In this document: piece by piece, positions 26,619 through 35,442 of the stretch | Layout: every line of letters begins with the position of its first letter | Position numbering within the stretch: position 1 is the first letter of the stretch | Assembly (NCBI RefSeq): GCF_023241715.1 | Contig: NZ_JALQCW010000031.1 | Span: 1-55,757, forward strand | Direction: 5' to 3' | DNA from: Pseudomonas morbosilactucae | Lineage (GTDB): Bacteria > Pseudomonadota > Gammaproteobacteria > Pseudomonadales > Pseudomonadaceae | Length of the DNA stretch: 55,757 nt | The notes under the pieces: generated by a model | The model's database searches: none | Told to the model about the DNA's origin: nothing | What the model saw: only the letters and a program-made list of their open reading frames with translations | Made by a program: the position numbers and the translations under genes

Positions 26619-28376
26619 ATGAAATCAGAACAACTGGAACTGGACGTTGCCGTGATCGGTGGCGGTGCGTCGGGCACCTACAGCGCCTGGCGCCTGCAAC
26701 ATGAACAAGGCGAACACCAGCAGATTGGCTTGTTCGAATACAGCGATCGCATCGGCGGCCGGCTGTTCAGCATCAACCTGCCGGGGCTGCCCAATGTGGT
26801 GGCGGAAGTCGGCGGCATGCGCTACATCCCTGGCGACGATGGCCATGTGCTGGTGGACAACCTGGTCAAGCAACTGAAACTGGCGAGCCAGAAGTTCCCC
26901 ATGGGCGCGGATGGCCCGGTGGGTGCCGAAAACAACCTGTTCTACCTGCGCGGCAAGCGCTTCCGCTACCGCGACTTCAGTGAGGCGCCGCACAAGATCC
27001 CCTATGACCTGGCCTGGTCGGAGCGCGGCTTTGGCCCCGAAGACCTGCAAGTCAAGGTGATGAACTACGTGTACCCGGGCTTCGACAAGCTCAGCCTGTG
27101 CCAGCAGATGCAGGTCAAGGTGTTCGGCAAGGAAATCTGGAAGTACGGCTTCTGGGACTTGCTGTACCGGGTCATGAGCAACGAGGGCTACCAGTTCATG
27201 AAGGACGCAGGCGGTTATGACGCCAACGTCGCCAACGCCAGTGCGGTCACCCAACTGCCGGCCACCGAATACAGCGACAAAACCGTCTTCCTGACCCTGA
27301 CCAAGGGTTTTCAGAGCCTGCCCCTGACCCTGGCGGCCAAGTTCGCCAAACTGCCGGGCAAACTGCCGGCCAAGCAACGGGTACAGATGAACCAGCGCCT
27401 GGTGGAAATCACCTACGCCAAGGACGCGGACTTCCCCTATCGCCTGCATTTCCAGACCACGGTGACTGAAGACGGCAGCACCCGGGACGGCCAGGGGCAG
27501 CAAGTGGTCAAGGCGAAAAAGATCATCCTTGCCATGCCCCGCCGCTCGCTGGAGCTGATCAAGGCGCCCGTGTTCGACGACCCGTGGCTCAAGGAAAACC
27601 TCGGCTCGGTGCTGATGCAGTCGGCCTTCAAGCTGTTCCTGGCCTACGAGCAACCCTGGTGGCGCAGCCTGGGCCTGGTGGCCGGGCGTTCGGTCACCGA
27701 CCTGCCGGTGCGGCAGATCTACTACATGGGCACCGAGTGCGAGCAGCCCGGCGGCGAACCCAGCCTCAACTCCCTGTTGATGGCCTCCTACAACGACATC
27801 GGCACCGTGCCGTTCTGGAAAGGCCTGGAAGGCGGAGCACCCTTTGTCGGCTACCCGCCGGCCAGTGCCAAGGGCCTGCTCAAGGCCGAGCTGGTGGTGC
27901 CCAAGACCCAGTTCACGGTCAGCGACGAGATGGTCCGCGTGGCCCAGATGCAAGTGACCCAGGTGCATGACCAGGTGGAGCTGCCGCGCCCCTACTCGGC
28001 GGTCTACCACGCCTGGGATGCCGACCCGTTCGGCGGCGGCTGGCACGAATGGAAGGCCAACTACCGCCTCGACCAGATCATCTGCCGCATGCGCCACCCG
28101 GTGCCGGACCAGCAGATCCACATTGTCGGCGAGGCCTATTCCTTCGGCCAGGGTTGGGTCGAGGGCGCGCTGACGGTGGCCGAGTCCACCTTGCAGGACT
28201 TCTTCGGCCTCAAGCGCCCCCATTGGCTGCCGAAAAGCTACGCCCTGCTGCCGGTGCCCACGCCCGACGGTTGCTCGCTCGACCCCAGCCAGCCCCTGCC
28301 CTGCCAGGACTGCGGCACGACCCTGAAGGACGTCACCGAATTCGCCTACAAGGGGATCGACCATGGCCAGCAATGA
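26619..28376 (+). CDS. Flavin amine/amino-acid oxidase
   Basis: 585 residues from ATG 26619, preceded by AAAGGGAAT. The N-terminal dinucleotide fold is VAVIGGGASGTYSAWRL (GxGxxG type), followed by EYSDRIGGRLFS and a GGMRYIP element typical of the monoamine oxidase/L-amino-acid oxidase family. Near the C-terminus IHIVGEAYSFGQGWVEGAL is the FAD-contact motif. The last 40 residues hold CSLDPSQPLPCQDCGTT, a Cys-rich tail not general in the family. No signal peptide. Its 3' end overlaps the decarboxylase gene by 14 bases, so the two are coupled. A likely scheme is oxidation of an amino acid to a keto acid and ammonia, then decarboxylation by the partner. Substrate unknown. Confidence 0.82.
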   Translation: MKSEQLELDVAVIGGGASGTYSAWRLQHEQGEHQQIGLFEYSDRIGGRLFSINLPGLPNVVAEVGGMRYIPGDDGHVLVDNLVKQLKLASQKFPMGADGPVGAENNLFYLRGKRFRYRDFSEAPHKIPYDLAWSERGFGPEDLQVKVMNYVYPGFDKLSLCQQMQVKVFGKEIWKYGFWDLLYRVMSNEGYQFMKDAGGYDANVANASAVTQLPATEYSDKTVFLTLTKGFQSLPLTLAAKFAKLPGKLPAKQRVQMNQRLVEITYAKDADFPYRLHFQTTVTEDGSTRDGQGQQVVKAKKIILAMPRRSLELIKAPVFDDPWLKENLGSVLMQSAFKLFLAYEQPWWRSLGLVAGRSVTDLPVRQIYYMGTECEQPGGEPSLNSLLMASYNDIGTVPFWKGLEGGAPFVGYPPASAKGLLKAELVVPKTQFTVSDEMVRVAQMQVTQVHDQVELPRPYSAVYHAWDADPFGGGWHEWKANYRLDQIICRMRHPVPDQQIHIVGEAYSFGQGWVEGALTVAESTLQDFFGLKRPHWLPKSYALLPVPTPDGCSLDPSQPLPCQDCGTTLKDVTEFAYKGIDHGQQ

Positions 28377-30087
28377 ACTTGTCAGCGTCGCCGACTACCT
28401 GCTGATCCGTCTGCAACAGCTGGGGGTGCGCCAGGTGTTCCAGGTTCCCGGGGACTACGTTTCGGGTTTCATGGACGCCCTGGAAGCCTTCGACGGCATC
28501 GACGCCGTGGGTGACATCAATGAAATGGGCGCCGCCTACGCCGCCGACGGCTATGCCCGCTACACCGGACTGGGCGCGGTGTCTTTGCAATACGGCGTGG
28601 GCACCTTCAGCGCTTTGAATGCCATTGCCGGGGCCTACGTGGAACGCAACCCGGTGGTGGTCATCAGCGCCAGCCCCTCGGACAAGAACCGCCAGTTGAT
28701 CTGGTCCGAAGACGTGCTGTACCACCATTCCACCGGTGACCTGGAGGTGGGCCCCAAGGTCTTCGAGAACATCACCGTGGCCAGCCTGATCCTCGCCGAC
28801 AACAGCGGCGCCGGGGCCTTGATCGACCGAGCCCTGGTCGCGGCCATCAGCCAGCGCCGACCGATCTACCTGGAGGCCTGGCAGAACGTCTGGAGCGAGA
28901 CCTGCCCACGCCCCGAGGGGCTCCTGGCGCCGTTGCCACAGGCCTACGACCCCAACTCGCTGAACGCCGCCCTCGACACCAGCCGCCAGCGCCTGAACCA
29001 GGCCAGGTCGCCGGTGATCATGCTCGGCATCGAGGTGGCGCGTTACGGTCTGCAGGAGCAGGCCCTGCGCCTGATCGAAGCCAGCGGCCTGCCGTTCACC
29101 ACCACCCTGGAAGCCAAGACCGTCCTCGACGAAAGCCACCCGCAATTCATCGGCACCTATGCCGGCACCGCCTCACGGCTCGAGACCAGCGCCTTTATGG
29201 AGCAGGTGGATTGCGTGCTGGCCCTGGGGGTGATCTTCACCGACGACTACCTGCAACTGCTGGCCAAGGACTTCAGCCGGATCATTCTGGTCAACAGCCA
29301 GCAGGCCCGCACCGGGTTGCAGTATTACCCCCACGTGCCGCTGGACGCCTACCTCGATGGCTTGCTGCACACCCTGGCCCCGGACCCGCGCTACCCCCTG
29401 GCCAGCCACCCGTTGCCAGCGGCCCGGGCAGCGCAGGCGGCACCGGCCGAAACGCCCCTGGATTACGACCTGTTCCTCAATACCCTGGACCAGCAGATGC
29501 GCCAGCGCGGGCTGTGGGCCAGCAGCAGCCTGATCCTCGGGGAAAGTTCGGCGCTGTACGCCGCCAGCAACCTCAACGGCCTGCCCCGGGACAGCTTTGT
29601 CGCCGATGCGATCTGGGGCTCCCTGGGCCATGAAACCGGCTGCGCCCTGGGCGTGGCCTTGGGCAGTGGACGCCGGCCGATCGTGGTCGCCGGCGACGGC
29701 GGTTTCATGATGATCTGCCAATCGCTGTCGACCCTGGTGCGCCAGCGCCTCAACGCCCTGGTGTTTGTCATGAGCAACCAGGTGTATGCGATTGAACAGG
29801 CCTTCGTTGAGATCAAGGCCTTCGATCCGGGCGGCGAGTTCGCCCCGTTCGATGTGCTTCCCGCCTGGGACTACCCGGCCCTGGCCCAGGGCTTTGGCGC
29901 GGCGGGCTACCGGGTCTCGACCCTGGCGGAACTGCACGAATTGCTGCCGCAACTGCTGGAACTGCAAGGGCGACCGGCCTTGGTCGAAGTGGTCATCCCG
30001 CAGCAGACCCTGGCACCACAAATCAGACGCCTGGCCAAGCCGGGCAGCGCGCTGTTCGTGGCCCGACACGCCCGCGACGACGACTGA
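28363..30087 (+). CDS. ThDP-dependent 2-keto acid decarboxylase (pyruvate/indolepyruvate decarboxylase family)
   Basis: 574 residues; ATG 28363 lies inside the 3' end of the oxidase gene. The catalytic Glu is in VGDINEMGAAYAADGYAR, the pair of active-site histidines in LYHHSTGDLE corresponds to the HH motif of pyruvate and indolepyruvate decarboxylases, and the ThDP-Mg motif is GDGGFMMICQSLSTLVRQ with SNQ downstream. Unlike PoxB at 12064 there is no C-terminal membrane tail, which fits non-oxidative decarboxylation to an aldehyde. Coupling to an amino-acid-oxidase-like gene suggests an Ehrlich-type route such as tryptophan to indoleacetaldehyde, or phenylalanine or tyrosine to arylacetaldehyde. 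That is inference. Confidence 0.85.
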   Translation: MASNELVSVADYLLIRLQQLGVRQVFQVPGDYVSGFMDALEAFDGIDAVGDINEMGAAYAADGYARYTGLGAVSLQYGVGTFSALNAIAGAYVERNPVVVISASPSDKNRQLIWSEDVLYHHSTGDLEVGPKVFENITVASLILADNSGAGALIDRALVAAISQRRPIYLEAWQNVWSETCPRPEGLLAPLPQAYDPNSLNAALDTSRQRLNQARSPVIMLGIEVARYGLQEQALRLIEASGLPFTTTLEAKTVLDESHPQFIGTYAGTASRLETSAFMEQVDCVLALGVIFTDDYLQLLAKDFSRIILVNSQQARTGLQYYPHVPLDAYLDGLLHTLAPDPRYPLASHPLPAARAAQAAPAETPLDYDLFLNTLDQQMRQRGLWASSSLILGESSALYAASNLNGLPRDSFVADAIWGSLGHETGCALGVALGSGRRPIVVAGDGGFMMICQSLSTLVRQRLNALVFVMSNQVYAIEQAFVEIKAFDPGGEFAPFDVLPAWDYPALAQGFGAAGYRVSTLAELHELLPQLLELQGRPALVEVVIPQQTLAPQIRRLAKPGSALFVARHARDDD

Positions 30088-30100
30088 ACGCTTGCCCCCT

Positions 30101-30165
30101 GCAGGAGCTGGTTTGCCAGCGATCGCGCCCGCCAGAGCGCCATCGCCCCAAGCCAGCTCCCACAC
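30101..30165. repeat. Paired REP-type palindromes
   Basis: Two inverted copies: GCAGGAGCTGGTTTGCCAGC with GATCGC, and CGCCCCAAGCCAGCTCCCAC on the opposite arm. They lie between the decarboxylase and TPR genes as a head-to-head pair, able to fold into a cruciform or end stabiliser. Confidence 0.7.
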
Positions 30166-30196
30166 GGCCATCTATCCACACAAGGAGTACCCGCAC

Positions 30197-32212
30197 ATGG
30201 ACGTCCCCTTCCTGCGCAATGCCCTGGTCAGCAGCCTGCTGCTGGCCGGCTTGCCCATGGCCCAGGCCCACACCCTCAACCACGGCGCCCCGGAGACCCT
30301 CAAGAGCTTTGTTCCGGCCCCTGCCGACCAGCCCTACCAAGAGGTGCTGCTGCAATGCGTCAGCCAGCAAGACACCGACAGCGGCGTCCTGCTCTCCGGC
30401 CTGGGCGGCACCCGTTACCCGCTGGTCAGCCTCCAGGAACCGGGGCAGGTCGAAGCCTTTTACAGCCAGGGCATGGCCCTGCAATACGGGTTCAATTTCT
30501 CCGAGGCGATCCGCGCCTTCTACCATGCCAGCCGCTTCGATAAAGACGCGGCCATGCCTTACTGGGGTATCGCCCTGGCGGCCAACTCCAACATCAACAG
30601 CGACGCCACCGACGGCTGCGATCGCCTGGCCTATCGCTCGGCGCAGACGGCCCTGGAACGGGCCCAGAGTCGCCTGCAAAACCCCGAGGCCAAGGCGCGC
30701 TTCAGCGAACGCCAATTGCAGCGCGAGGTGGATTACGCCAAGGCCTTCCTGACCCAGTACAGCGAACAGGACGGCAAGGTCAGCCTGAGCAAGGAAGGCA
30801 ACCAGCGCTACGCCGACGCCATGAAGGCCCTGTCCCACACCTACTTCGACGACCTCGACGCAGCCACCTTGCACGCCGACGCCCTGCTCAACCTGACGCC
30901 CTGGAAATGGTGGGACGGTGACGAAGCGGTGTCCGACAATTTCGCGCCGACCCCGGCCGCCTACGAGGCCCTGCAGGTGCTCAACCGTGTACTGGTGCAG
31001 GACCAGCAACACACCGGCGCCAACCACTTCTATATCCACGCCATCGAAGAGTCGCCGTTCCCCGACAGTGGCCTGCCCATGGCGGATCGTTTCCGCGTGC
31101 AAAACCCGGCCATCGGCCATTTGGTGCACATGGCATCGCACATCTACCAGCGCACCGGCAACAACGCGCTGGCCAGCACCGCCAACTACACCGCCGTCGC
31201 AGTGGACCGCGCCTACGCCCACCAGGTGCAGCCGCAAAGCCCCTACCCCTTGCATTACCTGGGGCACAACATCCACTTCCTGACCTGGACCCTGTCCATT
31301 GAAGGCCGGCAGAACGAGGCGCTGAACATGGCCGAGGAACTGGTGGAAAACACCACCCAATACTCGGCCCTGGCGTTCCTCTGCCGCCAATACCCCAAGG
31401 AGATCGCCACCAAGTCCGATTATTTCTATGCGGTGCCCTATTACTTCGCCGTGCGCTTCGAGGATTGGGACGCCCTGGCCCGTATCGAACCGAAAATCAC
31501 CGAAGGGCTGAAGACCATCAACACGGTCTGCAGCCAAGCCACCCAAGGCGAACCGACGCCCTGGAACCCCCTGGCCGCGCCCTACACCGGGGTGATGAAG
31601 GCCTATGCCCTGGCCTACCGGCAACTCACGGCCGCGAACCTGAGCAACGATCAGGCCCGGGACGCCCTCAAGGGCTATTGGCAAGCGGTGGTTGACGCGT
31701 TAAAGGCACATCCGAACCTGGCTTACGGCAACAACCCGGCCGTGGAATTGTTCCGTATCGCCAACCTGATTCTGCTGAACAAGGCCCAGGACGGCCGCCA
31801 GGGCCAACTCGACCTGGCCGCGCTGAAGGCCACCGCCAACCAAGTGATGAACCCGGAGCAACCCCTCAACGCCGACCTGCAAGCCCTGGACGGCAACGCT
31901 CAACAACAAGTCCTGAGTGCCTGGCGCAAGGCGGTCCAGGTACAGGATGCCCTCAGCTACAACGAACCGCCGGACTGGTATTACACCCTGCGTGAATCCC
32001 TGGGCTATGCCTTGTTGGAGCAAGGTCAGTATGCCGAAGCGGAACGGGTGTTCCGTGAGGACCTGGCCGGCAATCGCCTCAGCGGGCGTTCCCTCAATGG
32101 CCTGAAGTTGAGCCTGGAAAAACAGCCCGGCAGCACCGTCCCCGCGCTACTTGAGGAACAGTTGCAGACCGCTTGGCGCAACGCCACCGTACCTGCGGCA
32201 CCGAAACACTAG
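30197..32212 (+). CDS. Exported TPR protein with conserved histidine motifs
   Basis: 671 residues; AGGAG 9 bases before ATG 30197. A signal peptide ends about ...GLPMAQA-HTLNHG, so the protein is periplasmic or secreted. TPR-like helical repeats occur near both ends (AIRAFYHASRFDKDAAMPYW; ALLEQGQYAEAERVF). The middle carries closely spaced histidines: NHFYIHAIEESPFPDSGLP, IGHLVHMASHIYQRTG and HYLGHNIHFL. I recall this histidine pattern from a widespread TPR family of unknown role; it could bind a metal. It follows the oxidase/decarboxylase pair after a REP pair. Confidence 0.75.
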   Translation: MDVPFLRNALVSSLLLAGLPMAQAHTLNHGAPETLKSFVPAPADQPYQEVLLQCVSQQDTDSGVLLSGLGGTRYPLVSLQEPGQVEAFYSQGMALQYGFNFSEAIRAFYHASRFDKDAAMPYWGIALAANSNINSDATDGCDRLAYRSAQTALERAQSRLQNPEAKARFSERQLQREVDYAKAFLTQYSEQDGKVSLSKEGNQRYADAMKALSHTYFDDLDAATLHADALLNLTPWKWWDGDEAVSDNFAPTPAAYEALQVLNRVLVQDQQHTGANHFYIHAIEESPFPDSGLPMADRFRVQNPAIGHLVHMASHIYQRTGNNALASTANYTAVAVDRAYAHQVQPQSPYPLHYLGHNIHFLTWTLSIEGRQNEALNMAEELVENTTQYSALAFLCRQYPKEIATKSDYFYAVPYYFAVRFEDWDALARIEPKITEGLKTINTVCSQATQGEPTPWNPLAAPYTGVMKAYALAYRQLTAANLSNDQARDALKGYWQAVVDALKAHPNLAYGNNPAVELFRIANLILLNKAQDGRQGQLDLAALKATANQVMNPEQPLNADLQALDGNAQQQVLSAWRKAVQVQDALSYNEPPDWYYTLRESLGYALLEQGQYAEAERVFREDLAGNRLSGRSLNGLKLSLEKQPGSTVPALLEEQLQTAWRNATVPAAPKH

Positions 32213-32266
32213 AAACCGCGACCGGCGATGGGGCCCACACAAACCCCATCGCCAGCACGGCCTGCC

Positions 32267-33001
32267 TCAACGCCGCCAACGCAGTGCAAACGGCCAATGC
32301 CAATGTGCCGGGCGCGGACGTTGCATCCGCTCGTACAGCATCCAGCCCATGCACAGCGCCATCAACGCCACATGGCCTTGCTCCGCCAGCATCGGAAACA
32401 GCATCAAGGGCCAGCAGGAACCGATGCACCACAACCCGCTGCTCAGGCCAAAGCCCAGGCAATCGCGGACAAAACCCAGGCCAAAGGCCGAGATCCGCGG
32501 TTGATGATGGCAATGGTTGAGGCAACGCTGCTTGATCGGCGAGGCCTGCCACACCAGGCACAGCGCCAGGCAGGCGATGAACGCCGGGGTTTCGGAAACG
32601 CCCAGCCACACTCGGCTGAGCACCACCACGGTCATCAGCAACAGCCCCATCAAGGTCCAGACCGTGGCAAACCCCAGCAGGAACAGCGCCACCGCCTGCC
32701 AGCGCTTGCGCAACAGGCTGCGTTGCCAGACATAGGTCAAGGGGTGCACCAACAGCATCGGGGTCATGGCCAACAGCATCAGCAGCCAGGCCAGCAGCAA
32801 TTGGCGCGGCGGATTGAACAGCAACGCCTGCTCAATCCCCTGCCAGCCCAGGGCATAACCGGCCAGGGGCAGGCTGGTGCAGAACGAGGGGATCGACAGC
32901 ATCCCCGCCGAGCCGAGCAGCCAGCCCCAACCGGCCAGGCTGAGCAACAACAGCCAGGGCCGGGAGCCACGGGTCAGGGCCAGTACCAAGTACTGCCCCA
33001 T
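32267..33001 (-). CDS. DUF2182 integral membrane protein
   Basis: 244 residues with about six hydrophobic segments (WLLLLSLAGWGWLLGSAGML, LLAWLLMLLAMTPMLLVHPL, LFLLGFATVWTLMGLLLM). DUF2182 signatures include AMTPMLLVHP and the Cys-containing SGLWCIGSCWPLMLF near the C-terminus, a pattern described as metal-binding. It starts 2 bases after the tyrosinase stop on the same strand, so the two are surely one transcript. A role in copper handling for the tyrosinase is an attractive guess but unproven. Confidence 0.8.
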   Translation of the reverse strand: MGQYLVLALTRGSRPWLLLLSLAGWGWLLGSAGMLSIPSFCTSLPLAGYALGWQGIEQALLFNPPRQLLLAWLLMLLAMTPMLLVHPLTYVWQRSLLRKRWQAVALFLLGFATVWTLMGLLLMTVVVLSRVWLGVSETPAFIACLALCLVWQASPIKQRCLNHCHHQPRISAFGLGFVRDCLGFGLSSGLWCIGSCWPLMLFPMLAEQGHVALMALCMGWMLYERMQRPRPAHWHWPFALRWRR

Positions 33002-33003
33002 GC

Positions 33004-34563
33004 TCAGTTGCCCTGTCGATAGAGGCTCACCCGCCCCACGGTGATCCGGTCTTCGGCGCGGACATCAGTGACTGGCACGAAGCGCACGCTCAATTGCCCC
33101 AGCAATGGTCCGCTGCTGGCGCTGAGCTTGTCGAACACCTCGGTGATGTCCAGCACATGGCTGACGCCCTTGCCGCCATGCTGGCTGTCGGGGCGGCTGG
33201 CCTTGCGCACCCCGAACAGCGAGATCGAACCCACCCGCTGGTCCGGCAGGGCCGAATGTTGCCCCGGTACCGGGAAGCTCAGGTAGACGTCGAAGGTCGC
33301 GCCATCGTTGTCGCCACGAATGTTCTCCAGGTTGAGGAATACCCGGTCCAGGGAATGCTCCGGTACCGTGGCGGCAAACGCCTTGCTCTTGAGGTTGCCC
33401 ATCAGCGTGCCGGTGCTGGCCTGGTCAAGGCGCACCGAGGTGTCGACGTTGCCGCCGCTGAGCACCAGGGTCTGGTCGTTGGCGCCGAGCAGTTCGGCGG
33501 GGGTGGCTGGGGTCAAGGTCTTGTTCTCCACGGCAGCGGCGGTGATCTGTTGCGGCTGGGCACCGAGGGTTTTCAAGCGTTCGGCGAACAGTTGCTGGCC
33601 CGGCAGCGGATCACTGGTGTCCTCGTAGACGTAATCCAGTTGCGGCGCCCGGGTATCGAGCATCTCGCGGACCTTGAACGACCACGGCTGGCCGTCGCTG
33701 TGCGGCACCACGAACGCTCGACCATTGGCCGGCGGGCCATCAAGCCACAAGGACGTGCCGGGGTTGTGGTTGATCGGGTCGCGCTGCAGCCAGACATCCC
33801 ACAACCGGTCGATATTGGCGTGGTGCAGCCAGAAGATCGGGTCCAGCCCGGCGCTGTCCGGGTCAATCATCAGGCCCGGCACATGGCTCAATTCCTCGCG
33901 GCCACCCACGGCCACGTGCACGTAGTTGTGGGGCTGGGATTCCAGCAGGCCACTGACCTCGCCATCGTGTTCAAAGGCCGTGACCGGCCCGCCAAAGCCC
34001 GGCGAACCGCCATTGCCGGAGCCGGCGAACTGATGGTCGGTAAGGGCCGGGCGCAGGTTGATGCGTTGCTCGTCGAGGACAATCACCCGGTTGCCCTTGG
34101 GGCCGAAACGCCGGTCCACGTACAGCGGGTTCTGTTCGCCGTTGGGCAAGTGGGTGTGACCGAAACAGGCGGGCATTTTCAGGTTTTGCGGGTTTTCGTT
34201 GTAGTTCCAGTAAGGCAGGGCCCAGTCCTTGGGACCGCCGAGGCTGACCACCGCCGCCCGTACGATCTGCTCGAAAGAGGCCACATAACCCCGGTGCCAG
34301 GGCAGGAAATACCAGGATTGGTGCTGGCACTGGTTCCAGTACAGGTCCTGGTCCGCCAGAGGTGGCAAGGGCGTGTCCGCTCGCAGGTAGCCAGCGTCTC
34401 GCCACAATTGGAAGTTGATGCCGTGGATCGCCGCCAGAAAGCGCCAGCTGGTGCGGTCGGTGATCGGTCGCTGCTGCAGAACGCCCACCCCGCGTGCGTA
34501 CCACAACAAGGTGTCGCTCCAGTCCGAGCCCAGTTTCCATACATCACGCCGTACATACGCCAT
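33004..34563 (-). CDS. Tyrosinase family copper protein
   Basis: 519 residues from ATG 34563, preceded by AGGGAGATCTACC. The type 3 copper centre is complete: CuA His47 (AAIHGIN), His81 (CQHQSWYF) and His90 (LPWHRGY); CuB His212 and His216 (HNYVHVAVGG) and the His247-His248 pair (DPIFWLHHANIDRLW). The C-terminal part (about 380-519) is beta-rich with NLENIRGDNDGATFDVYLSF and DRITVGRVSLYRQ and resembles the shielding domain of plant-type polyphenol oxidases. No signal peptide is seen. It hydroxylates or oxidises phenols to quinones. DUF2182 follows directly, and the oxidase/decarboxylase operon converges on it. Confidence 0.92.
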   Translation of the reverse strand: MAYVRRDVWKLGSDWSDTLLWYARGVGVLQQRPITDRTSWRFLAAIHGINFQLWRDAGYLRADTPLPPLADQDLYWNQCQHQSWYFLPWHRGYVASFEQIVRAAVVSLGGPKDWALPYWNYNENPQNLKMPACFGHTHLPNGEQNPLYVDRRFGPKGNRVIVLDEQRINLRPALTDHQFAGSGNGGSPGFGGPVTAFEHDGEVSGLLESQPHNYVHVAVGGREELSHVPGLMIDPDSAGLDPIFWLHHANIDRLWDVWLQRDPINHNPGTSLWLDGPPANGRAFVVPHSDGQPWSFKVREMLDTRAPQLDYVYEDTSDPLPGQQLFAERLKTLGAQPQQITAAAVENKTLTPATPAELLGANDQTLVLSGGNVDTSVRLDQASTGTLMGNLKSKAFAATVPEHSLDRVFLNLENIRGDNDGATFDVYLSFPVPGQHSALPDQRVGSISLFGVRKASRPDSQHGGKGVSHVLDITEVFDKLSASSGPLLGQLSVRFVPVTDVRAEDRITVGRVSLYRQGN

Positions 34564-34717
34564 GGTAGATCTCCCTGAAAAACCGCGTGGATGAGGAAGT
34601 CGTTCCTCAGACGGCAACGCTAGATCAGGTGATATCAATTCGCCTTGCCTGAGCCCAGAAAAGCAGACCGGCGGCAAAGAATTTTGAACCTTGGATTTTC
34701 CGGGTTGTCCGGCGATT

Positions 34718-34812
34718 TGTAGGCGTCGCTCGCCGGCGATGGGGGTCTTGAGGGCCTCATCGCTGGCAAGCCAGCCCCTACAATCTAGTCGCTGGCGAGC
34801 CAGCGTTTACAG
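34718..34812. repeat. REP-type palindromes, triplet
   Basis: Three partial copies (TTGTAGGCGTCGCTCGCCGG, ATCGCTGGCAAGCCAGCCCC and GTCGCTGGCGAGCCAGCGTT) sit between the tyrosinase promoter region and the vwa gene. The last copy runs into the stop codon of the vwa gene at 34807-34809. Confidence 0.65.
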
Positions 34813-35394
34813 GGGGGCGGGGTTTGGGGTGTCGATGTGCTGGTAGGTGGCTTGCAGTACGTCGGCCAGGGCCCGGGCTCGGGCCAGGCGGATGGGGCCG
34901 CGTTCGATGTCCAGCAACACGGTCGGGCACGGCAGCGGCAGGGCTTGGGGCAAGGTTTTCAAGCGCCCATCGGTGATCAGCAACACCCGTTGCTGCTCCG
35001 CCGGCAGGCGCCGCTGGCGCACCGCCAACCAGTCTGCAGCTTGCTCCAGGGCCGCCGCCAGAGGCGTGCCGCCGCCGGCCCCCAGGTCGTCGAGCCAGTG
35101 CCGCAGGTCTTTGCAAGCCTTGAGGCCCTGCACCTGCCAACGGGGCACTCGGCCACTGGCGGTGAGCAGGGCCAGGCGCGCGCGCTGCCGATAGGCGTCA
35201 TCGAACAACTGGGCCAGCACGCCTTTGGCGTCGCTCAGGGCCGAATGCCGCCGGGTGGACGCCGAGGCGTCGACAATCACCAGCCACAGATCATGGGGCG
35301 CCCGGCTGCGCAGTTGGTAAAGCAGGTCGGCACGTTGCCGGGGACGCCCTTTAAGCAGGGTCCCCGGCCAGTGGATCGAACCGCTGATCGCCAC
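34807..35394 (-). CDS. VWA-domain subunit of cobalt chelatase (ChlD C-terminal half)
   Basis: 195 residues if started at GTG 35394. This is the von Willebrand factor A domain found at the C-terminus of ChlD/CobT chelatase subunits, with a complete metal-ion-dependent adhesion site: DASAS at 42-46, the Thr in GGGTPLA and ITDG. The frame is open upstream, through GADARPRAGQLEQGRQGRSR, back into the end of the chlI gene. No ATG, GTG or TTG occurs between that overlap and 35394. I think it is mainly made as a -1 frameshift fusion with ChlI (559 residues); see the feature at 35443-35490. Internal initiation at 35394 remains possible. It works in cobalt insertion into hydrogenobyrinate a,c-diamide. 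Confidence 0.78.
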   Translation of the reverse strand: MAISGSIHWPGTLLKGRPRQRADLLYQLRSRAPHDLWLVIVDASASTRRHSALSDAKGVLAQLFDDAYRQRARLALLTASGRVPRWQVQGLKACKDLRHWLDDLGAGGGTPLAAALEQAADWLAVRQRRLPAEQQRVLLITDGRLKTLPQALPLPCPTVLLDIERGPIRLARARALADVLQATYQHIDTPNPAPL

Positions 35395-35442
35395 TCGGCT
35401 ACGCCCTTGCCGGCCTTGTTCAAGCTGCCCCGCCCGGGGCCT

